Of a DNA stretch of 64,000 nt, positions 39,409 to 61,672 are shown piece after piece. The notes below the pieces were generated by a model. The model saw nothing but the letters and a program-made list of their open reading frames with translations, had not been told where the DNA came from and made no database searches. The number at the start of each line of letters is the position of its first letter. Within the stretch, counting starts at the first letter, position 1. Made by a program: the position numbers and the translations under genes. Origin of the DNA: Chaenocephalus aceratus (lineage: Eukaryota; Chordata; Actinopteri; Perciformes; Channichthyidae); assembly GCA_023974075.1 (NCBI GenBank), contig JAMFTG010000572.1, positions 43,501-107,500 on the forward strand. Reading direction: 5' to 3'.

Positions 39409-40198
39409 TAGGCTATAAAGGAACTGCAGCACGGTCACATGACTTCACGTCACCACCGCTAAGCTAAAGGTGGCTAATGTTGGGCATAAAGGAACTACAG
39501 CACGGTCACATGACTTCACGTCACCACCGCTAAGCTAAAGGTGCTAATGTTGGGCTATAAAGGAACTACAGCACGGTCACATGACTTCACGTCACCACCG
39601 CTAAGCTAAAGGTGCTAATGTTGGGCTATAAAGGAACTACAGCACGGTCACATGACTTCACGTCCACCGCTAAGCTAAAGGTGGCTAATGTTGGGCTATA
39701 AAGGAACTACAGCACGGTCACATGACTTCACGTCCACCGCTAAGCTAAAGGAGGCTAATGTTGGGCTATAAAGGAACTACAGCACGGTCACATGACTTCA
39801 CGTAACCACCGCTAAGCTAAAGGTGGCTAATGTTGGGCTATAAAGGAACTACAGCACGGTCACATGACTTCACGTCACCACCGCTAAGCTAAAGGTGGCT
39901 AACGTTAGGCTATAAAGGAACTACAGCACGGTCACATGACTTCACGTAACCACCGCTAAGCTAAAGGTGGCTAATGTTGGGCTATAAAGGAACTACAGCA
40001 CGGTCACATGACTTCACGTCACCACCGCTAAGCTAAAGGAGGCTAATGTTGGGCTATAAATAAAGGAACTACAGCACGGTCACATGACTTCACGTCACCA
40101 CCGCTAAGCTAAAGGCTGCTAATGTTGGGCTATAAAGGAACTACAGCACGGTCACATGACTTCACGTAACCACCGCTAAGCTAAAGGTGGCTAATGTT
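39409..40198 (+). repeat. 72-mer minisatellite, array A
   Basis: About 11 copies of ggctataaaggaactacagc, then acggtcacatgacttcacgt, then caccaccgctaagctaaagg, then tggctaatgttg. Copies differ by a few bases. The same unit forms array B at 57718-58590 in the same orientation, and both have similar left flanks (ggataatctcca.atat.aacaccact). Confidence 0.97.
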
Positions 40199-40937
40199 GC
40201 GAATAAAGACGTTAAGGAGATTCATTTAGACACAACCGCCATTTTTTTATTTCCCAGTGGGGTATTTAATTACTAAAAACGATTGACTTTGTGACGAGGG
40301 AACAGGAAGTGCTGAAATGCTAAGTCTGTGATCTGAAGTAAAGTGATTGTCCAAATTATTATGATCACATTGGATTTGTTTAGTTGTTTGTTTGTTGTTT
40401 TTCTTTCTTCAGTTTTTGCTTATTCTTCATGGAGAAAGTCGTCAATATAACGCCTTCACATATCCAGAACTCACCCATCATTCCCATTATCTTAGCTTTC
40501 TCTTTTGAAGATAGCAATGTCATTCCCCTCATAAAAAAGTATTCCTCTTTCTCTCTGGGCCTCAGAGGCCATCAGACTGTGTCGCAGATAAAGACAGATA
40601 AAAGATGCCGGTCTGAATACAGATTCCTGTTTTAATCTTCCGTCAGACTTTTGTTACATTTCAGTTTTATTCATCACACGATGTGCAGCCACTGAACCTC
40701 TTCGAATACTTCCCCCTAGCTAAGCCCTGTAGATCCATATTAATAATTACTGATTTATCTGGGGGTTTTATGATCAGAGGTGAAATGAAAGTGCTCTTCT
40801 GACTGTGGCGACTTCATAGCCTTTGTTTTATTGGATTTATGAAGCCAGCATCTTCCATATCAACTCAACTGGACACACATATCATACTATTGTATCCTCA
40901 CCATCAGGTTCTCCATAATCTACCACCATGTATGTGC
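40199..40937 (+). other. unassigned intergenic sequence
   Basis: It holds an aataaa at 40203-40208. An 83-codon open frame at 40384-40635 has no recognised domain. Nothing else. Confidence 0.35.
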
Positions 40938-41464
40938 AACACAGTCTCACGGCATTTCGTGTTATAGTCACGAAATTAATCTTTTGATTCGTGTTCACCA
41001 ACACGATTTTGTCATTTTTTTCGTGTCACACAGAACGATTTTAAAAGCAATGTAAATAATAACAAATTAGAAGGAAAAACAGATAGAAAAAATACAGATT
41101 TCAGTTTTCTGACACAGAACGATTTTAGAAGCAATGTATTTCTTGGTAGTTTGTTTCGTGCCTGCACCAATAATAACAAATTAGAAGGAAAACAGATGAC
41201 AAAAAATACAGATGTCAGTATTCTGAGGCTCTGAGACATTTCTTTTCCTCGCAGACGGCAAAAAAACTCCGACATTATACAATTAAAAATAAAAGGGTTA
41301 GGCTTAGGGTAAGATATTGAGTAAGAAAATGTTTTTATGAACGACACAGCACGAAACATACCAATATAAATACATTGCTTTTAAAATCGAAAATCGTGAC
41401 GGTGAACACAAATCAATAGATTCATTTCGTGACTATAGCACGAAATGCCGTGAGACTGGGTTGA
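40938..41464. mobile_element. MITE with about 70-bp inverted ends (caacacagtctcacgg)
   Basis: Left caacacagtctcacggcatt, then tcgtgttatagtcacgaaat; right gtgactatagcacgaaatgc, then cgtgagactgggttg. Between the ends, a piece with aacaaattagaaggaaaa and acagat..cag is directly duplicated (about 41030-41100 and 41160-41225). No coding. Confidence 0.9.
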
Positions 41465-42030
41465 TGTTGATAATGTAGAAAACTAGGTTAAGCTTGACAC
41501 AACACTATCATAATCGTGTTTCTTTTGTTACGTTTGATTTGAGCTATTTGATCACCACATTTGAAACTAAAATCAAAGAAAGTGAAAGAAAAGTTTAAAG
41601 ATGTACTATCCAGAATAATTAAGATTCATTTAAGTATATATTCCCTTTGCCCTCCTGCTGCATGAATTTGAATGTGCACTGAAGGGGTTATTATATATAT
41701 TATGGGTTTACTCTTCAAATGCAATCCAAGCCTTAACAGCAACGTTTTTGCAGCATGATTTAATGCTAACAAGAGTCCAATAGAAGGGGGTAGTGCTTTA
41801 CATTGGGGTTGAATCCTTTTTATACCAAACTTGTCTCCTCTTGTATTATTGCTGCACATGTTTGGTATAACTGCAATACTGAAAACACTTAATGCAATGT
41901 ATATGTGAAGAGCACTGCAGACTGTGGGGGAAACAATGAACGAGAGTCTGTAGAGTTTTTATTTAACTTATTACTGTATATTAGAGAGTGCAGACCTCCT
42001 CGATGCCATATTTTGACATTTTAACAAAGA
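41465..42030. other. unassigned intergenic sequence
   Basis: AT-rich, with no recognised element. Confidence 0.35.
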
Positions 42031-42175
42031 TATTTTGTGTATGCGCCCAATGTCTCGGCTCCGGTTCGAAGTGTTAGAGTTGTACTCGCTACAGGGTGTA
42101 CTGTGGGTGTGTGATGCATAAGACACAAGGGGACGGTTAATACCGGAAAAGCATGGCATGGGACCTTTAATAGAC
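42031..42175. repeat. partial copy of the 47.7 kb MITE
   Basis: Strings ctcgctacagggtgtactgt, taataccggaaaagcatggc and atgggacctttaa match the inverted family at 47733-48234. Confidence 0.55.
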
Positions 42176-42769
42176 GTTGGCCCACAGGTGCAAACGGCCC
42201 AAAACTCTTCCATTGGGAGAAACGTGCAGCAGCTTAAAAAACGATGCATATATTAAATGCCAATTGTGCCAAAACACATGCAAATTAAGCTTTTAATAAA
42301 AACAGTGCAGAACCGAAAAACTAGACTACTCTGTTGGCTGTCTCATACGCGTCTATATTGTAAATCTGCATGTGTTTTGGCACATTTGTGTTTTTATATT
42401 TGCATAGTTTCTGAAGCTGTAGCGAGTTTCTACGATTCGAAGTGTTTTGGGCGCATTTAGACCAAATCGGCCTCAAACGAGACTTTTTCACAAAGGAAAT
42501 CTAAGACATTTTACACTAGGAAAAGCACATGTTTAAACGTGTTTTAATAATGGCTGAATTATATTGAATTGTTTAACATTAAGGGTCCTTGTACCATGAC
42601 ATTTCCCTCTCTGTCATGGCTTAATTTGATGCTTGACAGATGTGAAAAAGCTCCATTGTGGCTTAAATGTCTCTAATTTACTTATTAATTCTGTACAAAA
42701 AAAGGAACAACATTCAACACTGAGCTGAAGGTTTATTTAGACTAATGTGTTCATCTATTTCATCCCAAT
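42176..42769. other. unassigned intergenic sequence
   Basis: It includes ttgccaaaacacatgcaaat-like repeats of aaacacatgcaaatt and gcatgtgttttggcac (about 42270 and 42368), which are inverted with respect to each other and may be a decayed small element. Confidence 0.35.
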
Positions 42770-43314
42770 AGCCGCATTCACACTGCGGTACTTGTCCCAC
42801 AAAGGTTCATGCGAACGGCGTATACTGCCACCCAAAGTCCCCGGCCGGAAGTCCCCGGAGTTGGGGACTGGCTTCAGTAGCCAGTCCCCGGAGTTGGGGA
42901 AGGCTTCAGTAGAAGCTGCTGGGAGTCCCAGCAGCTTCTACTGAAGCCTTCCGAGTAAATCGCCAGAACGCCGACACCTCCTCATCTCCACCGCTCCCAT
43001 GTTTTATTTTGTGTTGCCATAAGTTACTCTCTCTGCGTTTCTGCGCTGGGCTAATGCTAATGCTAATAATGCTAATGTGAGGATAATAAAATGGCGGCTT
43101 CACAAAACTTTTTGAGAGTTTTACGGAGCGTGGTTTGCATTCCGCCCAGCCGATCAGGAATATAGCTCTTTTCTCACAAAAGAGCCGCTCTTTCGAGGGG
43201 GTAAAAAGGTTCGCATGAACTACTTTTAGTACCGGCTCTTTTTGGTGTGAACGCGATCATGAACTAAGTTCGCATGAACCTTTGTGGGAAAAGTACCGCG
43301 GTGTGAATGCGCCT
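42770..43314. mobile_element. MITE copy 1 (agccgcattcacac) with a central hairpin
   Basis: Ends agccgcattcacactgcggt and ccgcggtgtgaatgcgcct are imperfect inverted repeats; sub-terminal caaaggttcatgcgaac pairs with gcatgaacctttgtgg. The centre has a near-perfect hairpin at 42900-42950. Copy 2 is at 50362-51002. Likely Harbinger-like; class is inference. Confidence 0.85.
42900..42950. other. perfect 24-bp-arm hairpin
   Basis: The arm aaggcttcagtagaagctgc-tggg is followed by agt and then the exact complement ending ctactgaagcctt. Its counterpart at 50597-50647 has one mismatch. Confidence 0.92.
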
Positions 43315-44035
43315 AATGAATCAACTTAGAATTTTCTGGACGATTAAGGGGGAACTACTGCATTAAAGAATATTTTTTTATATTATAGTGGCTGTTATTA
43401 AAATATATGCTCCTTGGAAATCCTTACAGCATGGACACGGCAAACAACAGGAGCGGATACACCTTTTGATTTTCTGGATTTAATGCCTCGTGCTTTAAAT
43501 TTGTATTTCTATTATCGTTTTTTTCTACACTGATAATCCCTGTAAGATGATAGTGTGATGATTTGTGTCTGATAATTGTCCACACTGGTGAAATACAATA
43601 TAATATCACTTGCACTTTGTCTCAGGAAATGTATTGTAAATAAAAGCAGATTGAAGGTTGTTATGGTTGCAGTGGGTTAGGGTCTTTCTACCCAGAATGC
43701 TTCACTTCTCTCTCTGTATGTGCCCTGTGTCCCAGGAGCTGCAGCAAACAGGACTTTGTTTCTGTCTACACGGCGTTAAAGGGACGGGCGTGGCTCTGAG
43801 TGAGAGTGCAGGATCAGATTTGTGGCAATGCAGCACAGAGGGGGAGGAGGATGAGGAGAAGAGGAGGAAGAGGAGGGAGGAAGTCTCAGGTCTGACCGAT
43901 ATAGAAAGTGTTATTGACCTTATTTATGAAAAGCCAGTCAAAAATAATCAATATAGTTTCCACATGAAATAACCTGCTGCATTGGCGGGTCACCTGCACT
44001 CGAGCGGTATATTGTTTCTTCAGAGGTTTCCTATA
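43315..44035. other. unassigned intergenic sequence
   Basis: A 104-codon frame at 43658-43972 with an acidic EEDEEKRRKRREE run (gag/gaa-rich DNA at 43843-43880) resembles no known protein. Not called. Confidence 0.35.
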
Positions 44036-44165
44036 ATAATAATATATAATAATAATAATAATGATAATAATAATAATAATGATAATAATAATAATAATGA
44101 TAGATTACATTTGTATAGCGCCTTTCAATGGACCCAAGGCCACTTTACATGGTGAACAAACAAAC
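44036..44165 (-). mobile_element. LINE 3' tail with (AAT)n end
   Basis: An (ATT)n/(AAT)n run at 44036-44100 is followed by gatagattacatttgtatag, then cgcctttcaatggacccaag. On the minus strand this is a LINE 3' end (gcgctatacaaatgtaatct) with its microsatellite tail. Compare 3620-3660. Confidence 0.6.
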
Positions 44166-44339
44166 AAACAAACAAAAGGGGCAAATAATAAAGTAAAACA
44201 ATTAAAACATCACTGAATTGTTTTGTTTTTTGAAATCTAATATTATAACAAAGTCAGGATGCATTTCTTGTCTTAAATGTTCAACCCTTTGGTACCAATA
44301 GGTCAAATTGATCCAGAACATGAGGGGGTTAAAAAAGAT

Positions 44340-44470
44340 CGGTACCACTTTACAATAAGACTACCCTTCATTCAGGGTTCATAATTAGGTTGTAAACACT
44401 TTATTAATCATTAAGAACCATTTGTAAACCAGTGCTAACATAGTTTTCATACATCAACACAGGCTCACTA
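44340..44470. repeat. interspersed repeat (ttacaataagactaccctt)
   Basis: ggtaccactttacaataaga then ctacccttcattcagggttc is a common fish repeat. Class uncertain. Confidence 0.5.
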
Positions 44471-44837
44471 TTTGGCAAGATGACGAAGCCTCATATTGGC
44501 GACTTAGCGAGAATCAACTCAGTGAGCAACAGATACCAAGGATGCTGGCTGATGAAGGAGACGAAGTAAGCTAGGTAGCCAATATCAGACTTAGCAGTAC
44601 AGATTCTCTCTGAAACAGTCTGGAGCTCAAAGGCTTTCTCTCTTGCCGGTTACACCACAAGGTGAGTTCCTTTCTACTTCCTGCTTCTTCACACACATGC
44701 TCTCCAGCACAGGTTAGCTCTGAGTGTTAGCGATGCTAATGTAACACCGACCATATTACGTCCAAAACAGTCGGGCATTGTTTCTGATAGCAACTTTCTG
44801 ATTGGGCCGTGGGTCCACATTTCAGATATTACGTCAT

Positions 44838-45585
44838 ATCGGACGCAAATCTGGATCAGCTCTTTGTCCCCCGTTTTTAGAGATTTGGGTACGGAGGAAA
44901 AGAGAGGGTTTTATTTTCTGACGCTGCGTGAGTTCCCCGACGCACCGGGGACACATCTTTATCCATCCATCTTCTCCCGCTTATCCGTGGTCGGGTCTCG
45001 GGGTATCAGTTCCAGCAGAGAGCCCAAACTTTCCTTTCCCCTCATCAACCAGCTCTGACTGGGGGATCCCAAGGCGCTCCCAGGCCAGCGAAGAGATATA
45101 ATCCCTCCACCTGGTCCTAGGTCTACCCCTCGGTCTCTTCCCAGCTGGACGTGCCTGGAACACCTCCCTAGGGAGGCGCCCAGGTGGCATCCTAACTAGG
45201 TGCCCGAACCACCTCAACTGGCTCCTTTCGACGCGAAGGAGGAGCGGCTCAACTCCGAGTCCCTCCCTGATGACCGAACTTCTCACCTTATCCCTAAGGG
45301 AGACGCCAGCCACCCGGCGGAGGAAACCCATCTCGGCCGCTTGTATCCGCGATCTGGTTCTTTCGGTCATGACCCATCCTTCATGACCATAGGTGAGGGT
45401 AGGAACGAAAACGGCCCGGTAGACGGAGAGCTTTGCCTTCTGGCTCAGCTCCCTTTTCGTCACAACGGTGCGGTAAAGTGACTGCAGTACCGCTCCCGCT
45501 GCTCCGTCTCCGGCCCAGATGAGATGGGACACATCTTTATGTATAAATTAAATCAATTTTGCATGATAGGTCCCCTTTAAGTTAA
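44838..45585. repeat. MITE related to 38024-38475, interrupted by Rex3
   Basis: The left part (agagatttgggtacggagga, gacgcaccggggacacatct) and the right part (attttgcatgataggtcccc, tttaagtt) match the 38.0 kb MITE. They are separated by the Rex3 fragment at 44963-45525. Confidence 0.75.
44963..45525 (-). mobile_element. Rex3 (RTE-group) LINE, 3' fragment
   Basis: The minus strand encodes the post-RT tail: KLSVYRAVFVPTLTYGHEGW, then TERTRSRIQAAEMGFLRRVA, then RSQLRWFGHLVRM and RPRGRPRTRWRDYISSLAW. This is the well-known Rex3 C-terminus. The 3' end is the (GATG)n tail (plus strand ccatccat at 44963). A 15-bp target duplication gggacacatctttat flanks it (44948-44962 and 45526-45540). It is 5'-truncated as usual for this family. 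The frame is still open over 183 codons, so the insertion is probably young. Confidence 0.93.
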
Positions 45586-45754
45586 AATGTAAGATCGGTT
45601 TCTTTGACCCAAATGCCACACAATTGTTAATGCAGGTGACGCTCCAAAGTAACATGTTAAAGCCATGCAGGCAGCAGGTCACTTCACTCAGGAATATGGA
45701 TTATTCTGACCGGCTTTCCACTAACTACAGAGGCTAGCCAGTATGGCATGTCCA

Positions 45755-46935
45755 GCCATGCAGTGGGTGGTTTGTGAACTACCTCTCTGAAAGGTCCCAA
45801 TGTGTTCATTTTGATGGGCTGTCTTCTGAGTGGTTAAACATTTCTAATGGTGTTCCTCAAGGTTCTGTTTTAGGACCACTTTTATTCTCCATCTACATCA
45901 ACAGTGTAGGTGAAAATGTGGATGAAGCTACTTTACATTTTTATGCGGATGATACCGTGATGTACTGTGCAGGTCCCTCCATTAAAGAGGCTGGTGTTAA
46001 ATTACAGGCTGTTTTTAACACTATTCAGACTCAGCTCTCTGAACTAAAGCTTCTTTTAAATGTGGATCAAACCAAGGTAATGCTCTTTTCTAAAGCAAAA
46101 AAGACACCAGAGCCTGTTTTAGATATTGTAACTACGCAAGGAATTAAAATTGAAGTGGTTGCCTGTTACAAATACCTGGGTATCTGGCTTGATGATTGTC
46201 TCACTTTTAAACTTCATGTCAATAACCTGCTAAAAAAGCTGAGGGTTAGGCTAGTGTTCTTTTTCAGAAACAAGTCCTGTTTCTCGCTTGAGGCCAGGAA
46301 AAGGCTCCGTGACCTTTGACCTGTGCTGGACTATGGGGATCTGGTCTATATGAATGCACCTGCCAATTGCCTGGTCAAGTTAGATGCTGCGTATCACAGC
46401 GCTCTGAGATGTGTGACAAACTGTAAAGCATTAACCCTTCACTGTACCCTGTATGCAAGGGCTGGTTTGCTTTCACTAACTGCACGGAGGCTCAGTCACT
46501 GGTACATCTTTATATACAAAGCCATGCTAGGGAAACTTCCATCTTATATCTGCTCCCTGATCTCTCGGAGAATTGTAAGTGGCTACTGCCTGAGATCGCA
46601 TGCTGTGGTTTTATTAAATATTGCTAGGACTGTCTTAGGGAAGACAGCTTTTAGATGCGCAGCTCCTCTGTCTTGGAATAGTCTGCAAATTAAATGGAAA
46701 CTGAACAATCTGGTGGCACTAAATGTTTTTAAAGCTCGGTTGGATGCTACTCAATCGGAAGCTGTTGGTACCTGCTCATGTGGATGATTATGTAAATGAT
46801 GCTGGATGATGTCCTTTTGTTTTTATGTTCATGTTTTTATGTTTCATGTGGAACTACTTGAACAGGTCTCCCTTGGAAAAGAGATCAATGATCTCAATGG
46901 GATTTATCTGTATAAATAAAGGTTTGAAATGGGTC
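45755..46935 (+). mobile_element. L2/Rex1-like LINE, 5'-truncated, with reverse transcriptase
   Basis: The plus-strand frame has reverse transcriptase motifs GVPQGSVLGPLLFSIYIN and LHFYADDTVMY (catalytic D-D pair), then KYLGIWLDD. A single TGA at 46317-46319 follows, after which the same frame continues with PVLDYGDLVYMNAP, LTLHCTLYARAG and CAAPLSWNSLQ to a stop near 46785. The tail ends gatctcaatgggatttatct, then gtataaataaagg. The endonuclease domain is missing (5' truncation). The one stop suggests recent inactivation. The same tail occurs at 56386-56512. Confidence 0.9.
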
Positions 46936-47732
46936 AATAACACTTTCTTTATCAGTCAGACGACTTTATATCTCCATTAGCTTTCTTTCTTTTTGCCAAT
47001 ATTATGGATCTTTACATCTGATGAATGTATTTTGTAAGAGCAGCGTTTGTGTTTATATGATCTCAACATATTTGATTTGTTTAGTTCAATCTTACAAAGA
47101 AAACCTTAGCTTGGGAGAGTTAAAGATCCTGGCTTCGTGATAGATCCATCTCAGAGGGAGGGGCACTTTCTAAATCATCTCATTGGCTAATGTAAGAGGA
47201 GGGAGAGGAGGGAGAGGGGGGAGGATGCCTCCTGGATTTACTGTATAAAACCTGCTGAGTCACTTTGCTGCATTGGAGCTCCGACCACAGCCAATCAGAT
47301 TCATCCTCGGAGGTCAAAGACAGACTCTGCAGAGGGTCTAACAGATTCTAGTTTTCCCTTTCACCATCTGTTATCAGGATGTCCACGAACGAGTCCAAGA
47401 TCCAGTTTGAATGTTCACAACATCTGCAATGACCCAATACATCTTGAACTGTGTTTTCAGCTCCATTTGAGGCGTTTTGTTATTGAAAGACTTCTGTGGA
47501 AGAGACATGTGGAGGAAGGCTTTGACAGCTTGATACGAGTGGAATAGAAAGCAGTGATGGTATCCACCAGACATGTCAATAGTGTCTTCGGTTAATCTGG
47601 TGATATTATAAAATTCTTACTGTCAACAAATTACCTACAAAAAATTAACCAACAGAAGATCGATGCGACTTACAAAGTATTATCTGTAGCTAACAGAGGA
47701 AAATTGTACATTTAGTCCAGCTTTACTTAAAG
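46936..47732 (+). other. unassigned sequence with a promoter-like segment
   Basis: A ctgtataaaacc TATA-like element at 47240-47251 and a ccaatcag CCAAT-like box at 47290-47297 precede an ATG at 47379 that opens a short frame (MSTNESKIQFE and six more codons). No splice partner or homologue is recognised. It may be a repeat-derived promoter. Confidence 0.3.
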
Positions 47733-48234
47733 GCCCCATGTCATGCTTTTCCGGTTGCTACCCGTCCCCTTGTTGTTATGAAGGGTGTTCTGCATGAACC
47801 CGGTCTGCAGAGTCACAAACCCTCAAAGCGCACCCTGTAGCGAGTAAAGCTCTAACACAGAGAAGACCTGTCGGCTGCCCCAGAACGCCTCGTTGGACAT
47901 TTCCATTTTTCCATGTTTTTCTTCCTGGGTAGTGACGTGCCCATACCCAAATGGACCAATAATCACTGATGTTCAGCTGTAACGGTGGTGGACTCATCAG
48001 AAGAGAGTGGGCGAGCTGACCAATCAGAGCACAGTGGGCTCACAGGGAGGGGGGGGGGGGCAGGAGCTCCAACAAGGCGTGTAGGACAGAGAGTGAATAC
48101 ACAGACTATACAGAGATGCTGTGAGAAACCAATGTGAGTTTGGAACATTGAACAATGTAAATATATTCTAGTAGACCTCAACAATTGAATTATGATCAGT
48201 AGAAATGGCCGTGACACGGGACCTTTAAGTATTT
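47733..48234. mobile_element. MITE (aaaggccccatgtcatgc)
   Basis: Left aaaggccccatgtcatgctt and right ggccgtgacacgggaccttt are loosely inverted. It contains a poly-G run at 48050-48060 and an agagcacagtgggctcacag segment. A partial copy is at 42031-42175. Confidence 0.6.
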
Positions 48235-48538
48235 CCATCTTATGTTACTTTAAACTTATGTAATACATTGATCTGACAGCTGTAGGTGATATGTGTCACC
48301 AGTGACAACATGCTGCTTAAATGTTAACATACATGTGTGTTTTTAATAATCTTTGACGTCAGTGAGCATCATTTTCTTACGGCTGGAAATACACCATGAA
48401 GCACCAAAGGAATATTAACTTTCTGTTAAATAGTTTCAGTAAATCCATGTTTACTCCGGTGAAAGGAACATTTGCCCTAAACAACACCTTCCAACTGTTT
48501 TAAGCAAATATTCACATTTTGGAAAATGAAATATGAGA

Positions 48539-48822
48539 TACCGTACTTTTCGGAATATAAACCGCGACTTTTTCCCCCATTTTGTTTGTACAGCTAACGG
48601 CCACTAGGGAACCTCCTAAATCTATGGATTGTACAGGTAACATTAACCACCTTAACCCTACGGGCTCTAGGACCGGTCCGCGCCCGCCACCTTTAATCCA
48701 GCGGGAAAAGCTGGAGGCCGGAAAAGAGTGAGACAGGTAGACAGAACGAGAGCAAGACAGACGGACAGTTTAGCTGCTGCGGTTTATATGCTGGTGCGCT
48801 TTATAGTCCGAAAAGTACGGTA
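48539..48822. mobile_element. MITE copy 1 (taccgtacttttcgg)
   Basis: Ends taccgtacttttcggaatat and atagtccgaaaagtacggta are inverted repeats. The interior contains caggtaacattaaccacctt, cgggctctaggaccggtccg and ggaggccggaaaagagtgag. A second copy in opposite orientation is at 55895-56218. Near-palindromic ends with a TA border. This family is frequent in fish. Confidence 0.9.
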
Positions 48823-48984
48823 CTTGTTAAACATTCTCATGCGTTTTGAACGACAACAAATGAAGACAATTGCCAGAATTTGACTTAAATGATCAAAATA
48901 AGGCGAACATCCCTTATATATGACTTTGAGCGACATCGTGTTTTATCGTGAGGTAACAAACAGACAGAAAGCAAAGACTTGTTT

Positions 48985-49945
48985 CCTATGGTTCATAATT
49001 TATTCCAGCATGAGTGCACATACCGCTGTGTGCCATTACAAACACCAGGTATAAGGAAGTGTGTTACCGTGGCTCTGAGGTCATAACAACAACACCTGTA
49101 ACACAGTGAGAGCTCTGCAGGGCGGAGGGATACACAACACGGGCGGAGGGATACACAACACGGACGAAGAGTTTGTTCACTGATGGCACAAAGTCGAGTT
49201 GTGGTCGTCTATGCAGCTGCACGGGCGCGACAAGGCAAACAACAACATGAGGCACATGCATTAAGTGTTCCATGACTTTGAACCCGGTCACATGACGGAG
49301 GCATTATGCGATGATGAATCAAAACTACTTCCTAATACATATGTTAAAAGCTCACCTGGGAGTTTCTGAATCGAGTGTTGCTAAATAATACATTGTGATG
49401 CCAATTTCTTATCACAAACCAACACAACAGGAAATGGGACAAAATGGAGGGATATAGGGAATAATAAATATCAGTTTTCAGTTATTTAAAATATTGCAGG
49501 GATCCTATTAACTCCGCTTTGTAATTTATTTAATATTCTCATTATATATTTGTGTGTGTGAGCTCATCGTACCGTCATGTCCTTTATGTGCCTGAACTAA
49601 ATATTAAAAACACTTCTTCATGATGATTTAATTGATTCTCACACTGATGCGCTTTAGTGCATCTTCAGCATTAGGACGTCTAACATCTATTTACATTAAT
49701 ATGATCGACACTACGGATGCGTTATGAAATGCATTGAAGGGCTATCAGTGACGGAGGAAGCATGGTGTGACGTGAAAAGACTCGGACACTCTAAATACGG
49801 AGGGACAGTGAGACCTGTGCGTTCAAGTGTGTCCCTAAAATCATTGCATCTCCCAAAGGACGTACACAGATATCCTCAACCTCTGATTGGTTACACTGCC
49901 GACTCCCTCCCTCTGCGGGTGAACCAATCAGAGGCTGGAGAGCCT
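48985..49945 (-). other. GOT1: GOT1 3' UTR
   Basis: Sequence downstream of the GOT1 stop codon on the minus strand. Plus-strand tttatt at 48999-49004 is AATAAA on the GOT1 strand and a plausible polyadenylation signal; another lies near 49525. A doubled gggcggagggatacacaaca (49120-49160) is a small tandem duplication. Confidence 0.55.
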
Positions 49946-60469
<10,524 letters not shown>

Positions 60470-60477
60470 TTAAGTTG

Positions 60478-60770
60478 AGTTTAAAGGTCCCCTATTTTCA
60501 TCAATATATCACATGTCTCTGAAGTGTTTGGCTCCAAACACCAAACAGATCATTGCAGCATTACCCATAATCCCCTCTGTTTCCAAAGTGCTGATTCTCT
60601 GTCTGTTACTTTAGATGAAGATAAGGAGCCCCTCCCCACGCCCCTCTGAGAGACATTTGGTTGCAAAGAACTCAATGGAGCTCTAGAGGAGATTCAGGTG
60701 ATAAGGGGGGGGGGGGGGGGGGGGGGGGGGGTTACCCTGGTTACTGATTGGCTAATGGTTACACAAGACA
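60478..60770. repeat. MITE-like repeat with poly-G, host of the 37-mer
   Basis: tttaaaggtcccctattttc, then cccataatcccctctgtttc are words of a common fish MITE. A poly-G run of about 26 at 60706-60731 follows. The 37-mer array begins just after. Confidence 0.55.
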
Positions 60771-61422
60771 AAACACATGTTGTAGAAGAGACATGAAGAA
60801 GAGAGGACACATGTTGATGTAGAAGAGACATGAAGAGAGAGGACACATGTTGATGTAGAAGAGACATGAAGAAGAGGGACACATGTTGATGTAGAAGAGA
60901 CATGAAGAAGAGGGGACACATGTTGATGTAGAAGAGACATGAAGAAGAGGGGACACATGTTGATGTAGAAGAGACATGAAGAAGAGGGGACACATGTTGA
61001 TGTAGAAGAGACATGAAGAAGAGGGGACACATGTTGATGTAGAAGAGACAAGAAGAAGAGGGGACACATGTTGATGTAGAAGAGACATGAAGAAGAGGGG
61101 ACACATGTTGATGTAGAAGAGACATGAAGAAGAGGGGACACATGTTGATGTAGAAGAGACATGGAGAAGAGGGGACACATGTTGATGTAGAAGAGACATG
61201 AAGAAGAGGGGACACATGTTGATGTAGAAGAGACATGAAGAAGAGGGGACACATGTTGATGTAGAAGAGACATGGAGAAGAGGGGACACATGTTGATGTA
61301 GAAGAGACATGAAGAAGAGGGGACACATGTTGATGTAGAAGAGACATGAAGAAGAGGGGACACATGTTGATGTAGAAGAGACATGAAGAAGAGGGGACAC
61401 ATGTTGATGTAGAGGATACATG
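60771..61422 (+). repeat. 37-mer minisatellite, about 17 copies
   Basis: Unit gaagaagaggggacacatgt, then tgatgtagaagagacat. Because 37 is not a multiple of three all three minus-strand frames are open in turn, giving long artefactual frames. GOT1 intron 1. Confidence 0.96.
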
Positions 61423-61672
61423 AGGGTAGCAACACATTAGACGTAGTGCAAACATGGTAAATCGTATTCTGTGGTCGTCGTGCAAAGAAAAAATATTGTT
61501 ATCTGCGTGATCTTCTCCACTAACCTGGAAGCTTTGAGCATAACAACTAAAGGTTTTCACGGTGTAACACTATTGTGTATTTGTTGCCAGATAAACGTCA
61601 GTAATGGTAAGTTTTCTTTAGTTTCTAACTATCATCATTGCATCATTTGTGACTTGAACAGAGTGGGCAGCC

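Noticed and set aside
60694..61560. SSTSTCVP-type frames of 220-288 codons on the minus strand
   Set aside because: Translation of the 37-mer array; all three frames open in turn.
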